Shown: positions 19,226 through 27,845, numbered from the stretch's first letter. The stretch: 64,000 nucleotides of DNA from Litchfieldia alkalitelluris (GCF_002019645.1 NZ_KV917374.1:2244696-2308695), one strand, 5' to 3'. A program made the numbers and translations. Notes: generated from the sequence alone by a model not told the origin.

Positions 19226-19253
19226 ACAGTAGTAGCCGTTGCTACATACTATA
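19226..19253 (+). promoter_or_regulatory. SigK-type promoter of gerE
   Basis: AC at 19226-19227, 17-base spacer, then CATACTATA (19245-19253), which fits the SigK pattern AC-N16/17-CATANNNTA exactly. SigK is the late mother-cell sigma factor known to transcribe gerE in B. subtilis. Confidence 0.7.
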
Positions 19254-19318
19254 AGTTGACTATATATAATACCCATCCAGTAGTTCAGCTCGGACCTTAG
19301 CAAGGAGGGTTACAATAC

Positions 19319-19543
19319 TTGAAGGAGAAAGAATTTCAACCAAAACCATTACTAACAAAAAGAGAAAGAGAAGTGTTTGAATTACTAGTCCAAGACAAGA
19401 CAACAAAAGAAATCGCAAGTGATTTATTCATAAGCGAAAAAACAGTTCGAAATCACATATCGAATGCTATGCAGAAGCTGGGAGTTAAGGGGCGTTCTCA
19501 GGCAGTTGTAGAGCTCCTTCGTATGGGAGAACTTGAACTTTAA
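19319..19543 (+). CDS. gerE: Spore-coat transcription regulator GerE
   Basis: A 74-residue protein consisting almost only of a LuxR/FixJ-type helix-turn-helix: TKREREVFELLVQDKTTKEIA, FISEKTVRNHISNAMQKLGV, then RSQAVVELLRMGELEL. GerE is the last regulator of the mother-cell cascade and controls late coat genes together with SigK. The sequence is nearly identical to B. subtilis GerE. Start is TTG at 19319, 9 bases after AAGGAGGGT. A SigK-like promoter lies 66 bases upstream and a hairpin follows the stop. Confidence 0.97.
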   Translation: MKEKEFQPKPLLTKREREVFELLVQDKTTKEIASDLFISEKTVRNHISNAMQKLGVKGRSQAVVELLRMGELEL

Positions 19544-19550
19544 GCTAAAA

Positions 19551-19580
19551 GCCGGCAACCTTATTATAAGGATTGCCGGT
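19551..19580 (+). terminator. Terminator of gerE
   Basis: CCGGCAA and TTGCCGG form the lower stem and CCTTA/TAAGG the upper part; the T tail is weak (TGCTTATT). Confidence 0.6.
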
Positions 19581-20009
19581 TGCTTATTCATAGATTAAAA
19601 CAGAAGAGATATTATTTAAAATCTATTGTCAAAAAGGGTAGAGGCACTCTTAATCTAGTAATTTTTTGTTTGTATCTTCAGAGTTATGTTTACTTTCAAG
19701 ATGATCATAAGATTCTATAGAGAAAACAAAACTTGCATTTTTGTAGAAAAAAGTAGAGAATATAAGAAACAGATGATACTAAAAACTAATATCTTATTTT
19801 GAAACGTCAACCGCTATTACTCCTGTTTGAAAACTGGCGTTAGCCGAAATTATTTTATTATCGTGTTTTTTCACACGGGGAGGTTTGTGCAGCTTAAGTA
19901 CACACTTATTTAAGTTGTAGATCCGCTTGGTGTTTCAAGCATCATAAAAAATATGTTAATAGGTTTTAACGTCATTTATGATGATTTATTATTACTAGGA
20001 GTGATTGCT
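19581..20009. other. Intergenic region before ysmB, no gene seen
   Basis: About 430 AT-rich bases. A small hairpin GCTTG-GTGTTT-CAAGC lies near 19927-19942. GGGGAGG at 19878 resembles a ribosome site but opens only an 11-codon frame. No dispersed repeat of the kinds found elsewhere in the window is seen. Confidence 0.5.
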
Positions 20010-20468
20010 ATGTCTACAAAAGAAGAAACAGTAGTTAATGATCAACAAGTTGTTGCAGATATCGAGAAATCATTACGCTATATTGCAGCCATAATCAAAC
20101 AAAAGGGTCGCGAGATATTAAGTAATTATACTATTACTACACCACAATTTATTGCACTTCAATGGTTACTAGAAGATGGCGATATGACTATTGGTGAGTT
20201 ATCAAATAAAATGTTTTTAGCTTGTAGTACAACGACTGATTTAGTGGATCGAATGGAGAAAAGTAATCTCGTGATGAGAGTAAAAGATCCAAACGATCGC
20301 CGAGTAGTAAGAATTCATCTACTCGAAGAAGGCGAACGTATTATTGAAGAGGTAATTAAGAAGAGGCAGAATTACCTGTCCGATGTGCTTTCTGATTTTA
20401 GTGCTGAAGATACACAAGTGTTTGAAAAGTATTTATCCAAACTACATCGAGAAATGAAAGAAGATTGA
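20010..20468 (+). CDS. ysmB: MarR-family transcriptional regulator YsmB
   Basis: A 152-residue winged-helix regulator. The MarR DNA-binding core is clear: MTIGELSNKMFLACSTTTDLVDRMEKSNLV (about residues 60-90), then the wing DPNDRRVVRIHL. Start: TAGGAGTG lies 7 bases before the ATG at 20010; the frame extends upstream to 19953 but without a ribosome site. It precedes racE by 12 bases and is probably in one operon with it, as in B. subtilis (ysmB-racE). Ligand and targets are unknown from sequence. Confidence 0.87.
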   Translation: MSTKEETVVNDQQVVADIEKSLRYIAAIIKQKGREILSNYTITTPQFIALQWLLEDGDMTIGELSNKMFLACSTTTDLVDRMEKSNLVMRVKDPNDRRVVRIHLLEEGERIIEEVIKKRQNYLSDVLSDFSAEDTQVFEKYLSKLHREMKED

Positions 20469-20480
20469 GGGGAAAGCTGC

Positions 20481-21275
20481 TTGGATAGACCAATCGGGGT
20501 AATTGACTCAGGTGTTGGCGGTTTAACTGTTGCAAAAGAAATTATGAGGCAGTTGCCGAACGAAGAAATTATATACTTAGGTGATACATTAAGATGTCCA
20601 TATGGTCCTAGACCAAAAGATGAGGTTCGTCAATTCACATGGGAATTGACGAACTATTTATTGTCTTATGATATTAAAATGCTGGTTATTGCCTGTAATA
20701 CAGCAACAGCATTTGTACTAGAAGAAATCCAAAAGGAACTAAGCATACCTGTAATAGGTGTTATTAATCCAGGTGCAAGAACTGCCTTAAAGGTAACAAA
20801 AAATCGCCATGTTGGTGTTATTGGAACAATAGGAACCATTCAAAGTGGTGCTTATGAAGATGCATTAAAAGCGATCAATCGGAATATTAAAGTTGAAAGC
20901 CTAGCATGTCCTGCATTTGTACCGCTTGTTGAAAGTGGCCAATACGAAGGTGAAAGATCAGCTGCTGTGGTGGCCGAATCACTTGTTGGGTTAAAAGATA
21001 AAAAGCTAGATACATTAATATTGGGATGTACCCATTATCCATTGTTGCGACAAACGATTCAGGATTATCTAGGTCCAAAGATCAACCTTATTTGTTCTGG
21101 TGATGAAACAGCGAGAGAGGTTAGTACGATTCTTTCCTATAGTGGATTGTTAAATTCGACCGATGGAACAAGGGAGCATTTATTTCTAACAACAGGGGAA
21201 AAAGAAATCTTCCAAAAAATTGCTAGTAGTTGGTTTGAACAACCGATTATTAACATTAGGTCTGTATCGTTATAA
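20481..21275 (+). CDS. racE: Glutamate racemase
   Basis: A 264-residue cofactor-independent racemase making D-glutamate for peptidoglycan. The two catalytic cysteines are visible in VIACNTATA (about residue 72) and [10 protein letters not shown] (about 184); the N-terminal [13 protein letters not shown] is also typical. Start is TTG at 20481 with GAGGGGAAAG ahead. In B. subtilis the racemase at this locus is RacE (MurI), which may also supply poly-glutamate precursors in some species. Confidence 0.95.
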   Translation: MDRPIGVIDSGVGGLTVAKEIMRQLPNEEIIYLGDTLRCPYGPRPKDEVRQFTWELTNYLLSYDIKMLVIACNTATAFVLEEIQKELSIPVIGVINPGARTALKVTKNRHVGVIGTIGTIQSGAYEDALKAINRNIKVESLACPAFVPLVESGQYEGERSAAVVAESLVGLKDKKLDTLILGCTHYPLLRQTIQDYLGPKINLICSGDETAREVSTILSYSGLLNSTDGTREHLFLTTGEKEIFQKIASSWFEQPIINIRSVSL

Positions 21276-21279
21276 CAAT

Positions 21280-21500
21280 CTACCCTACAAATAACTTAGG
21301 TTAGCGAGTTCCATTCACTTCGATCCACTGGCTTTCCGCGGGGCGGTTCGTGAGCCTCCTCGTCGCAGGCTCCTGTGGGGTCTCACGCTGACCGCATATC
21401 CCGCAGGAGTCGAGTGGCTCTTCGCTCATTCCACACATGGTGAGCAAACATTTTCATTCTCCATGGTACGAATATTTAATTAGCATGGAAGTCTACCCTG
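21280..21500 (-). repeat. Dispersed repeat R1, copy a
   Basis: About 220 bases. The core is the hairpin-forming CTCCTGTGGGGTCTCACG ... TCCCGCAGGAG, flanked by GCTTTCCGCGGGGCGG, GAGCCTCCTCGTCGC and GTGGCTCTTCGCTCATTCCACA. The outer ends are CTACCCT...AATAACTT and AGTCTACCCTG. Reverse orientation relative to copies b-d. Confidence 0.85.
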
Positions 21501-21511
21501 CGAATATAAAC

Positions 21512-21558
21512 AAAAAGCCACTATTATTCTTTTACTTGAGAATAATAGTGGCTTTTTT
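21512..21558 (+). terminator. Strong bidirectional terminator after racE
   Basis: A 19-bp perfect stem (AAAAAGCCACTATTATTCT and its complement) with an 8-base loop, and T runs available on both strands. It lies beyond the R1 copy. Confidence 0.9.
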
Positions 21559-21590
21559 ATTGGATATTTTCTTAAACTTTATTGGTTTTA

Positions 21591-21727
21591 GACTGTCAAA
21601 AAACACTATGAAAAAGGTGGAGTGGCATCTTTTCTTCTAAGTTTCAGACCCTTTTATGTATAATAGCCGATATTTGATCATTAACAATGATCGAAAAGAA
21701 AAATTTTTCGGAAAAGAGCCTTTTTAT
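21591..21727 (+). repeat. Dispersed repeat R2, copy A
   Basis: Contains AACACTATGA, GGTGGAGTGGCATCTTTTCTTC and, at the end, TTTTTCGGAAAAGAGCCTTT. The same blocks recur in the same order at 60494-60661 and in reverse at 45548-45712. Confidence 0.75.
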
Positions 21728-21808
21728 TAAAATTAAAAGTTTAAGTGGTCTAAAAATGAAATAAGCTCGTATACATATTAGTACAAACTATCCGAGGAGG
21801 GAAAAAGT

Positions 21809-22876
21809 ATGCGAGTTAAAACAAAATACACAGTTGCTGCAACAGTTCTAGCGTCATCTGTTTTACTATCTGGTTGTGGATTATTTGGTGGAGATCAAGG
21901 GATGGAGGAAATTGATCCTCCACAAAGTGAAACATATACAGACGAAGTTGAAACAGTAGATCAAGAAGGAACAGATACAGGTGCTGAAACGGAGAATGAA
22001 GCAGTAACAGAAACAATCTCCCGTGAGCTGTACTTAATTGATGAAAATGGATATGTTGTTTCACAATCTGTTAATCTTCCAAAAACTGATGGTGTAGCAA
22101 AACAAGTATTAGAATATTTAGTAGAAGGCGGTCCAGTTAGTGAAATTCTTCCTAATGGATTTAGAGCTGCAATTCCACAAGATACGCAAGTATCTGTAAA
22201 GATGGAAGGTACTACACTTATTGCGGATTTTTCAAAGGAATTCACCGAGTACAGTGCTGAAGATGAAATGAAGATTTTACAATCAATCACATGGACGGCA
22301 ACACAATTTGAGAACATTGAAGATGTTGAAATACGTGTAAATGGATATAAGCTAGAAGAAATGCCTGTTAACGGCACACCTATTACAGAAACTCTAAGCA
22401 GAGCTGATGGCATCAACTTAGATAACTCTGAAGTTGTTGATATCACTAATACAAAACCAATTACAGTGTACTTTATTGCTGAAAATGACGGGAACGAATA
22501 CTATGTCCCAGTAACGAAGAGAATTGAAAAATCAGAATCAGATCAAGTAGTTGCAGCTGTAACAGAATTAATCAATGGACCAGGACTTTCTTCAAATCTT
22601 TTAACGGATATTCATGGTGAAGTTGAATTACTAGACTCTTCTTATGCAGATGGTAAAGTAACATTAGACTTCAATGAAGCAATCTTTGGTAGCCTTGACC
22701 AAAAGATGATTTCAAGCCATGTATTAAACACACTTGTCCTTTCACTAACAGAACAACCAGGTGTTGAAAGTGTATCAATCACAGTTGAAGGCGAAGAAGG
22801 CATTGTAAATGAAGAAGGTACTTCCGTATCAGAACCTGTTACACGCCCTGAAAGTGTCAATACTGGTAGTTTTTAA
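21809..22876 (+). CDS. gerM: Germination/sporulation lipoprotein GerM
   Basis: A 355-residue lipoprotein: basic N-terminus, hydrophobic stretch and lipobox LLSGC with Cys23, then an acidic Glu/Thr-rich linker (about 30-72). Two GerMN domains follow (about residues 73-200 and 212-335), each ending in the EVRVNGY-like or VSITVEG pattern. GerM is needed for normal sporulation and germination in B. subtilis and for holding the SpoIIIA channel partner SpoIIIAG in the septum. GAGGAGGG is 8 bases before the ATG. Upstream ATACATA may belong to a SigE promoter but is too weak to call. Confidence 0.93.
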   Translation: MRVKTKYTVAATVLASSVLLSGCGLFGGDQGMEEIDPPQSETYTDEVETVDQEGTDTGAETENEAVTETISRELYLIDENGYVVSQSVNLPKTDGVAKQVLEYLVEGGPVSEILPNGFRAAIPQDTQVSVKMEGTTLIADFSKEFTEYSAEDEMKILQSITWTATQFENIEDVEIRVNGYKLEEMPVNGTPITETLSRADGINLDNSEVVDITNTKPITVYFIAENDGNEYYVPVTKRIEKSESDQVVAAVTELINGPGLSSNLLTDIHGEVELLDSSYADGKVTLDFNEAIFGSLDQKMISSHVLNTLVLSLTEQPGVESVSITVEGEEGIVNEEGTSVSEPVTRPESVNTGSF

Positions 22877-22911
22877 TAAATATTTTATTTGATAACTAAT
22901 TGTTAGGAATG

Positions 22912-22946
22912 AGAGGTAGGCTATAAACAGCCCACCTCTTTTCTTT
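22912..22946 (+). terminator. Terminator of gerM
   Basis: AGAGGT.GGCT pairs with AGCC.ACCTCT (one internal mismatch), followed by TTTCTTT. Confidence 0.75.
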
Positions 22947-23060
22947 ATGTTAAAATGTTTGTGGAGAATAGATCGTGGTAGGTGAATTAATTGCATTTAT
23001 TTTCAGGGTAGACATTCATGCTAATTAAGTATTTCGCACCATGGTGTATGAAAAATTATA

Positions 23061-23197
23061 CTTAGCTTAGTGTCTAGCTCCAGCCGCTATCGGCTCGGGG
23101 TCATAAGTTAATCCATCTAGAAGGTTAAAGAGCAACCTTCCAGCCGGCTTGCCTTATGCCTGTCGCCGATGAACGAGCGCCTTCCGCATTTCTTTTT
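23061..23197 (+). repeat. Dispersed repeat R3, copy 1
   Basis: Begins CTTAGCTTAGTGTCTAGCTC, has GCTATCGGCTCGGG and TCATAAG, then CCTTATGCCTGTCGCCGATG and ends ACGAGCGCCTTCCGCATTTC. Copy 2 at 23883 has the same blocks. Confidence 0.8.
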
Positions 23198-23198
23198 T

Positions 23199-23430
23199 CA
23201 GGGTAGACATTCATGCTAATTAAGTATTTCGCACCATGGTGTATGAAAAAATGTTTCCTCCTCAGTGTGGAATGAGCGGAGAGCCACTTGACTCCTGCGG
23301 GATTCAGTGGTCTCGTGAGACCCCGCAGGAGCTGAGCCCCTGGCGACGAGGAGGCTCACGGACCACCCCGCGGAAAGCAGTGGGTCGCAGCTCATGGAAC
23401 TCCACAACCAAAGTTATTTTCAGGTAAGAC
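23199..23430 (+). repeat. Dispersed repeat R1, copy b
   Basis: Contains GACTCCTGCGGGATTC, GTCTCGTGAGACCCCGCAGG, GCGACGAGGAGGCTCACGGA and CCCCGCGGAAAGC. Forward orientation. An open frame at 23236 lies wholly inside it and is not a gene. Confidence 0.85.
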
Positions 23431-23537
23431 TTTCATGCTAATTTAATTCGTACCATGGAGAATGCAAATGTTTTGTTCACTCAGTGTGGAGGTAGAGCAA
23501 CTAGACAACTACTGATCTTTCGGTCTCGAATATCTTT

Positions 23538-23825
23538 CATTCCCTTTCATAGGCTTTGTGCATGAGAAAGGGAATCAAACAACGCTTTTCATTCCCTTTG
23601 GATAGCTTTTGGCATGAGAAAAGGAATGAAACAATGCTTTTCATTCCCTTTGGATAGCTTTTGGCATGAGAAAAGGAATGAAACAACGCTTTTTATTCCC
23701 TTTGTAGGGCTTTGGGCATGAGAAAGGGAATGAAACAACACTTTTCATTCCCTTTGTTGAGCTTTGTGCATGAGAAAGGGAATGAAACAACGCTTTTCAT
23801 TCCCTTTGTAGGGCTTTGGGCATTA
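23538..23825 (+). repeat. 52-bp tandem hairpin array A1
   Basis: Units start at 23538, 23590, 23642, 23694, 23746 and 23798: five full units and one partial, with an exact 52-base step. Each unit has arms CATTCCCTTT (positions 1-10) and AAAGGGAATG (30-39) around a 19-base loop, then GAAACAACGCTTTT. No unique spacers, so not CRISPR. Confidence 0.92.
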
Positions 23826-23882
23826 GTTTCAGGGTAGACATCTATGCTAATTAAAATTAGCACCATGGGTATGAAAAATAAT

Positions 23883-24020
23883 ACTTAGCTTAGTGTCTAG
23901 CTTCAGGCGCTATCGGCTCGGGTCATAAGTCAATCCGGCAAGAATGTTAAAAAGCAACCTTCTAGCCGGCTCGTCTTATGCCTGTCGCCGATGAACGAGC
24001 GCCTTCCGCATTTCTTTTTT
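23883..24020 (+). repeat. Dispersed repeat R3, copy 2
   Basis: Same block order as copy 1 (CTTAGCTTAGTGTCTAGCTT, TATCGGCTCGGG, CTTATGCCTGTCGCCGATG, GAGCGCCTTCCGCATTTC), again directly followed by an R1 copy. Confidence 0.8.
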
Positions 24021-24252
24021 CAGGGTAGACATCCATGCTAAATAAGTATTTCGCACCATGGAGTATGAAAAAATGTTTCCTCCTCAGTGTGGAATGAGCG
24101 GAGAGCCACTTGACTCCTGCGGGATCCAGTGGTCTCGTGAGACCCCGCAGAAGCCCGCCCCTGGCGACGAGGAGGCTCACGGACCACCCCGCGGAAAGCA
24201 AGTGGATCGCAGCTCATGGAACTCTACATCATTAGGTATTTTCAGGGTAGAC
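24021..24252 (+). repeat. Dispersed repeat R1, copy c
   Basis: Starts CAGGGTAGACATCCATGCTA and ends TTTTCAGGGTAGACATT. The core is GGTCTCGTGAGACC between GACTCCTGCGGGATCCA and CCGCAGAAGC. Forward orientation, very close to copy b. Confidence 0.85.
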
Positions 24253-24368
24253 ATTCATGCTAACTACGATTTGCAACCACGGAAAATGAGACTATATCCT
24301 ACCCTTGGTACTGGAAAGCTAAATAGTAAACAAGCCATTAAATTAATTATCATATAGGAGGTTAAATC

Positions 24369-25118
24369 ATGCGTGTAGACGGCCGTCAAACAGACGAACT
24401 TAGACCCACCCATTTCGAGCTAAACTATTTAAAACACCCAGAAGGCTCCGTACTTGTTACTGTAGGTGATACAAAAGTAATATGTAATGCAAGTATCGAA
24501 GAACGCATTCCCCCATTTCTACGAGGAAAAGGAAAAGGATGGATAAATGCAGAATACTCGATGTTACCAAGAGCCACAGAACAAAGGACAATACGTGAAT
24601 CAAGTAAAGGGAAGGTTACAGGCCGTACGATGGAAATTCAGCGTCTCATTGGACGAGCTTTAAGATCAATCGTTGACCTTGAACAGTTGGGTGAACGGAC
24701 GATATGGATTGATTGTGATGTCATTCAAGCAGATGGTGGGACAAGGACAGCTTCAATTACAGGAGCCTTTGTAGCGCTCGTACTAGCTTGTGGAAAGCTT
24801 TATAATGATAAAAAGGTATCAACCTTCCCAATTACAAATTTTTTAGCAGCAACCTCAGTTGGGATTGACGAAGAGCATGGCGAACTATTAGATTTAAATT
24901 ACATAGAAGATTCTAGCGCAAGAGTAGATATGAATATCATTATGACTGGTTCAGGTGAGTTCGTAGAGCTCCAAGGGACAGGTGAAGAAGCAACCTTCTC
25001 ACGAACTCAGTTAGACCAACTACTTAAACTTGGGGAAAAAGGTGTGCGAGAGCTTATTTCTAAGCAGGTGGAAGCATTAGGTGAGTTGTCAAACCTAATT
25101 GGTTCAGAAAAAAGGTGA
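24369..25118 (+). CDS. rph: Ribonuclease PH
   Basis: A 249-residue phosphorolytic 3'-5' exoribonuclease that trims tRNA 3' ends. The family motifs [11 protein letters not shown] (residues 3-13), EYSMLPRAT (about 60), and [15 protein letters not shown] (about 119) are present. TAGGAGGT lies 7 bases ahead of the ATG. It forms a tight cluster with rdgB and ysnB downstream, the same order as in B. subtilis. Confidence 0.96.
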   Translation: MRVDGRQTDELRPTHFELNYLKHPEGSVLVTVGDTKVICNASIEERIPPFLRGKGKGWINAEYSMLPRATEQRTIRESSKGKVTGRTMEIQRLIGRALRSIVDLEQLGERTIWIDCDVIQADGGTRTASITGAFVALVLACGKLYNDKKVSTFPITNFLAATSVGIDEEHGELLDLNYIEDSSARVDMNIIMTGSGEFVELQGTGEEATFSRTQLDQLLKLGEKGVRELISKQVEALGELSNLIGSEKR

Positions 25119-25123
25119 AAATC

Positions 25124-25720
25124 ATGAAAGATTTAATTATTGCAACGAAAAATAAAGGAAAAGTTAGAGACTTTAAAGAACTTTTTTCCTCAAAGGGTTT
25201 TACGGTAAAGTCGCTATTAGATTTTCCTGAACTAGCGGATGTTGATGAAACAGGAAAAACTTTTATTGAAAATGCCGCTTTAAAAGCGGAACAGATCTCA
25301 AAGGAATTGGACTGTATTGTCATTGCTGATGACTCAGGCTTATCAATTGATGCGCTCAATGGTGATCCAGGTGTCTATTCAGCTCGTTATGCAGGTGAGC
25401 ATAAAAGTGATGCTGACAATATAAAAAAAGTTCTGAAGCAGCTTGAAGGTGTGCCTGAAGATAAAAGAAATGCACGTTTCCACTGTGCCCTAGCTTTGAC
25501 CATTCCAGAAGGAGAAACTCATATTGTTGAAGGTACTTGCGAAGGAATGATTGCTTTTGAACAGAAGGGTGAACATGGTTTTGGCTATGATCCGATTTTT
25601 TATATTCCTGAGCTTAATAAAACAATGGCGCAGCTTACCAGTGAAGAAAAAAACAAAATTAGCCATCGCGCTAATGCATTAAAAAAGCTTGAAGACAAGA
25701 TTAAAGAAATTTTTAAATAA
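25124..25720 (+). CDS. rdgB: dITP/XTP pyrophosphatase (RdgB/HAM1 family)
   Basis: A 198-residue house-cleaning enzyme that hydrolyses non-canonical purine triphosphates (dITP, XTP) to monophosphates. Motifs: [13 protein letters not shown] (about residues 4-16), [37 protein letters not shown] (about 67-89), and [11 protein letters not shown] (about 149). The ATG at 25124 is preferred because AAAGGTG is 7 bases ahead; the GTG at 25115 overlaps that site. The gene follows rph by 5 bases. Named ysnA in B. subtilis. Confidence 0.93.
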   Translation: MKDLIIATKNKGKVRDFKELFSSKGFTVKSLLDFPELADVDETGKTFIENAALKAEQISKELDCIVIADDSGLSIDALNGDPGVYSARYAGEHKSDADNIKKVLKQLEGVPEDKRNARFHCALALTIPEGETHIVEGTCEGMIAFEQKGEHGFGYDPIFYIPELNKTMAQLTSEEKNKISHRANALKKLEDKIKEIFK

Positions 25721-25734
25721 AGAGGTATTGAAGG

Positions 25735-26244
25735 ATGAAAGCACTAATCGTAAGTGATAGTCATGGACTTACAAATGAATTAATTATGATTAAAGAACGC
25801 CACAAAGGAACAGTGGATACAATGATTCATTGTGGAGATTCAGAACTAAATTATCAATCAGAAGAGTTAGAGGGTTTTACAAAAGTAAGAGGAAATTGTG
25901 ATTTTGATCAACATTTTCCTAAAGAGGTCGTTGAAAATTTAGACGATAAGAAACTGTTTGTAACACATGGCCATCTCTATAATTGTAAAATGACTTTACT
26001 AAATCTTAAATACCGCGCCGAGGAATTATCAGCAAACATTGTTTGTTTTGGTCATTCACATGTTGCCGGTACGGAGGTTATTGATCATATTTTATTTATC
26101 AATCCAGGAAGTATTCGACTGCCACGAATGAGGAAAGAACGTACTTATGCTATATTAGAAATTGATGATAATAACATCACAGTAACTTTTTATGATTTAA
26201 ATGGTGAAAAAGTTGATTTATTAACGACGGAATATACGTTATAA
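25735..26244 (+). CDS. ysnB: YsnB, YfcE/MJ0936-type metallophosphoesterase
   Basis: A 169-residue calcineurin-like phosphoesterase. All metal-binding blocks are visible: SDSHG (residues 8-12), HCGDSE (about 36), RGNCDFD (about 55), VTHGH (about 79) and FGHSH (about 106). Enzymes of this type hydrolyse phosphodiesters in vitro; the physiological substrate is unknown. Fourteen bases after rdgB, last of the rph operon. Confidence 0.87.
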   Translation: MKALIVSDSHGLTNELIMIKERHKGTVDTMIHCGDSELNYQSEELEGFTKVRGNCDFDQHFPKEVVENLDDKKLFVTHGHLYNCKMTLLNLKYRAEELSANIVCFGHSHVAGTEVIDHILFINPGSIRLPRMRKERTYAILEIDDNNITVTFYDLNGEKVDLLTTEYTL

Positions 26245-26246
26245 TC

Positions 26247-26300
26247 TTAAAAGGGAGTGAACCCACACTTCCTTTTAAATGTTTTTTACTTTTTTTTTTA
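26247..26300 (+). terminator. Terminator of rph-rdgB-ysnB
   Basis: TTAAAAGGGAGTG and CACTTCCTTTTAA pair over 13 positions (one wobble), followed by GTTTTTTAC and ten Ts. Confidence 0.88.
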
Positions 26301-26307
26301 TAAACTG

Positions 26308-26336
26308 TTGACATTAAGATCCTATGTCGATATAAT
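26308..26336 (+). promoter_or_regulatory. Consensus SigA promoter of tRNA-Arg
   Basis: TTGACA at 26308-26313, 17-base spacer, TATAAT at 26331-26336: a perfect match, as expected for a stable RNA gene. Confidence 0.88.
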
Positions 26337-26367
26337 AAAAAAGTCGTTAATGACGTAATACAAAAAT

Positions 26368-26444
26368 GTCCCAGTAGCTCAGCCGGATAGAGCATACGCC
26401 TTCTAAGCGTACGGTCGGGAGTTCGAATCTCTCCTGGGACGCCA
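26368..26444 (+). tRNA. tRNA-Arg (anticodon TCT)
   Basis: Full cloverleaf: acceptor GTCCCAG/CTGGGAC, D-loop AGCTCAGCCGGATAGAGC, anticodon stem TACGC/GCGTA with loop CTTCTAA (anticodon TCT at 26402-26404, reads AGA/AGG), T-loop GTTCGAATC, discriminator G and encoded CCA at 26442-26444. It stands alone, with its own promoter and terminator. Confidence 0.97.
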
Positions 26445-26459
26445 TACTACATAATTTAT

Positions 26460-26493
26460 CCCTTTTTCTCGACTGGAGAAAAAGGGTTTTTTT
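26460..26493 (+). terminator. Terminator of tRNA-Arg
   Basis: Perfect 11-bp stem CCCTTTTTCTC / GAGAAAAAGGG with a 5-base loop and seven Ts. Confidence 0.93.
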
Positions 26494-26651
26494 GTAATCA
26501 AATTCTATCTACTGCTTCCTTGTCCCAATTGAATTCTATCCCTCTTTTTTAAAAAATTCCCTTGAAAAATCTAAGCTAAAATAAGATTCTAAAAAACATT
26601 AAAAAATTGTTAAAAAAATTTTAATAGTAAGAAATCCTAACAACACAACGT

Positions 26652-26665
26652 TGTAAGCGGATACA
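26652..26665 (+). promoter_or_regulatory. Probable CcpA site (cre) for the ilv-leu cluster
   Basis: TGTAAGCGGATACA matches the cre consensus at all fixed positions but one. It is centred near -88 relative to the predicted start of the ilvE promoter. This is almost the same distance as the activating cre of the B. subtilis ilv-leu operon, as I recall it (about -96 to -82), so CcpA would be an activator here. Confidence 0.65.
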
Positions 26666-26710
26666 AAATGTACCACTAGTCTAAATTATCTAATAATTTA
26701 AAAAATGGTG

Positions 26711-26739
26711 TTGACTCTTAGTGAAAATGAGCGTAATAT
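26711..26739 (+). promoter_or_regulatory. Promoter upstream of ilvE
   Basis: TTGACT at 26711-26716, 17-base spacer, TAATAT at 26734-26739. Predicted start near 26746 leaves a leader of about 180 nt. Confidence 0.55.
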
Positions 26740-26768
26740 AAGGCTCAAATAAGATAAAGCAAAGAAAA

Positions 26769-26800
26769 ATTGGTAATCCAATAGAATGAAAAGTACCAAT
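26769..26800 (+). promoter_or_regulatory. Mutually exclusive hairpins in the ilvE leader
   Basis: ATTGG (26769-26773) can pair with CCAAT (26778-26782) across a TAAT loop, or as ATTGGTA with TACCAAT (26794-26800). The two structures exclude each other. A further hairpin AACATC/GATGTT lies at 26822-26837. No T run follows. Confidence 0.35.
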
Positions 26801-26927
26801 AAGATCCACCGCTTTTTGAGTAACATCAGCTGGATGTTGCTATAGGTTAAGGATTTTCTTTTGCACACCTTTATAATTCAATAGTTTAAAGCGTCATTAA
26901 GGCGAAGGGGAAAAAGGAGTGTCTATA

Positions 26928-27833
26928 GTGAGTGATCAGTGGATCTACTTAGGTGACCAATTTGTAAAAAAAGAAGATGCCAAAATATCTGTCTATGACC
27001 ACGGTTTTTTATATGGCGATGGGGTATTTGAAGGCATACGAGTATATGATGGGAATGTCTTCCGAATGGAAGATCATATGGTCCGATTGTATAACTCAGC
27101 AAAATCAATCCTTTTAACAATTCCTTATTCTAAGGAGGAGTTAACGGAAATTATTTGTGAAACAGTTGCCAAAAACAATTATCGAGATGCATACATTCGA
27201 GTAGTTATCTCTAGAGGTGTTGGTGACTTAGGATTAGATCCTTATAATTGCAAAAAAGCAAATGTGGTCATTATTGTAGAACCACTTGCTATCTTCCCGA
27301 AACATTTATACGAGACAGGACTTGAAATCGTGACAGTTGCATCAAGAAGAAACCGTCCAGATGTACTAAGTCCTCAAGTGAAATCACTGAATTATTTGAA
27401 TAACGTATTAGTTCGAATTGAAGCACGATTAGCCAATGTGAGTGAAGCATTAATGCTAAATGATCAAGGTTATGTAGCTGAAGGTTCAGCTGATAATGTA
27501 TTTATATTAAAAGGTGGAAAGCTTCTCACACCACCTGCTTATGTTGGAGCGCTTGAAGGGATCACCAGAAATGCGATTATGGAGATTGCGAGAGAGCTAG
27601 GATATGAAGTATTAGAAGAGCCATTCACAAGACATGATGTGTATACTGCTGATGAAGTATTCTTAACTGGAACTGCTGCAGAGGTAATTGCGGTTGTAAA
27701 GGTAGATGGAAGAGTCATTGGAGAAGGTGTACCTGGTGAACATACAAATGCACTGCTTAACGTCTTTAGGGAAAAAGTAGTTCAAGATGGTGTCAAAGTT
27801 TACGAACTTCAAAACAATGCCAATGCAGTATAA
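26928..27833 (+). CDS. ilvE: Branched-chain amino acid aminotransferase
   Basis: A 301-residue class IV (fold type IV) PLP aminotransferase. It transfers the amino group of glutamate to the 2-keto acids of valine, isoleucine and leucine, the last step of all three pathways. The PLP lysine is K152 in PQVKSLNYLNNVLV; YDHGFLYGDGVFEGIR (about residues 24-39) and EGSADNVFIL (about 185) are family signatures. Start: AAAGGAG at 26912-26918 is 9 bases before the GTG at 26928; a GTG at 26919 abuts the ribosome site. It sits directly upstream of the T-box that controls ilvB. Confidence 0.92.
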   Translation: MSDQWIYLGDQFVKKEDAKISVYDHGFLYGDGVFEGIRVYDGNVFRMEDHMVRLYNSAKSILLTIPYSKEELTEIICETVAKNNYRDAYIRVVISRGVGDLGLDPYNCKKANVVIIVEPLAIFPKHLYETGLEIVTVASRRNRPDVLSPQVKSLNYLNNVLVRIEARLANVSEALMLNDQGYVAEGSADNVFILKGGKLLTPPAYVGALEGITRNAIMEIARELGYEVLEEPFTRHDVYTADEVFLTGTAAEVIAVVKVDGRVIGEGVPGEHTNALLNVFREKVVQDGVKVYELQNNANAV

Positions 27834-27845
27834 AATAATCAAAAA

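Larger units (their letters stand above)
22947..24368. other. Gene-free repeat island between gerM and rph
   Basis: About 1.4 kb without a credible gene. In order: a boundary motif CAGGGTAGACATTCATGCTAA (near 23006), repeat R3 copy 1, R1 copy b, a 52-bp tandem array, another boundary motif (near 23830), R3 copy 2, R1 copy c, and a last boundary motif (near 24243). The two R3-R1 modules are nearly the same, so the island looks like a duplicated composite with the array between. Confidence 0.85.

Noticed and set aside
21437-21640. 67-codon frame on the plus strand
   Set aside because: It runs from the R1 repeat through a 19-bp terminator into R2; no ribosome site.
23538-23825. CRISPR array
   Set aside because: The whole 52-base unit repeats, with no unique spacers, and no cas genes are present. 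The same holds for 36825-38675.
23216-24357. Frames at 23216-23427 and 23962-24357 on both strands
   Set aside because: They translate the R1 repeat copies; the same meaningless peptide recurs wherever R1 occurs.
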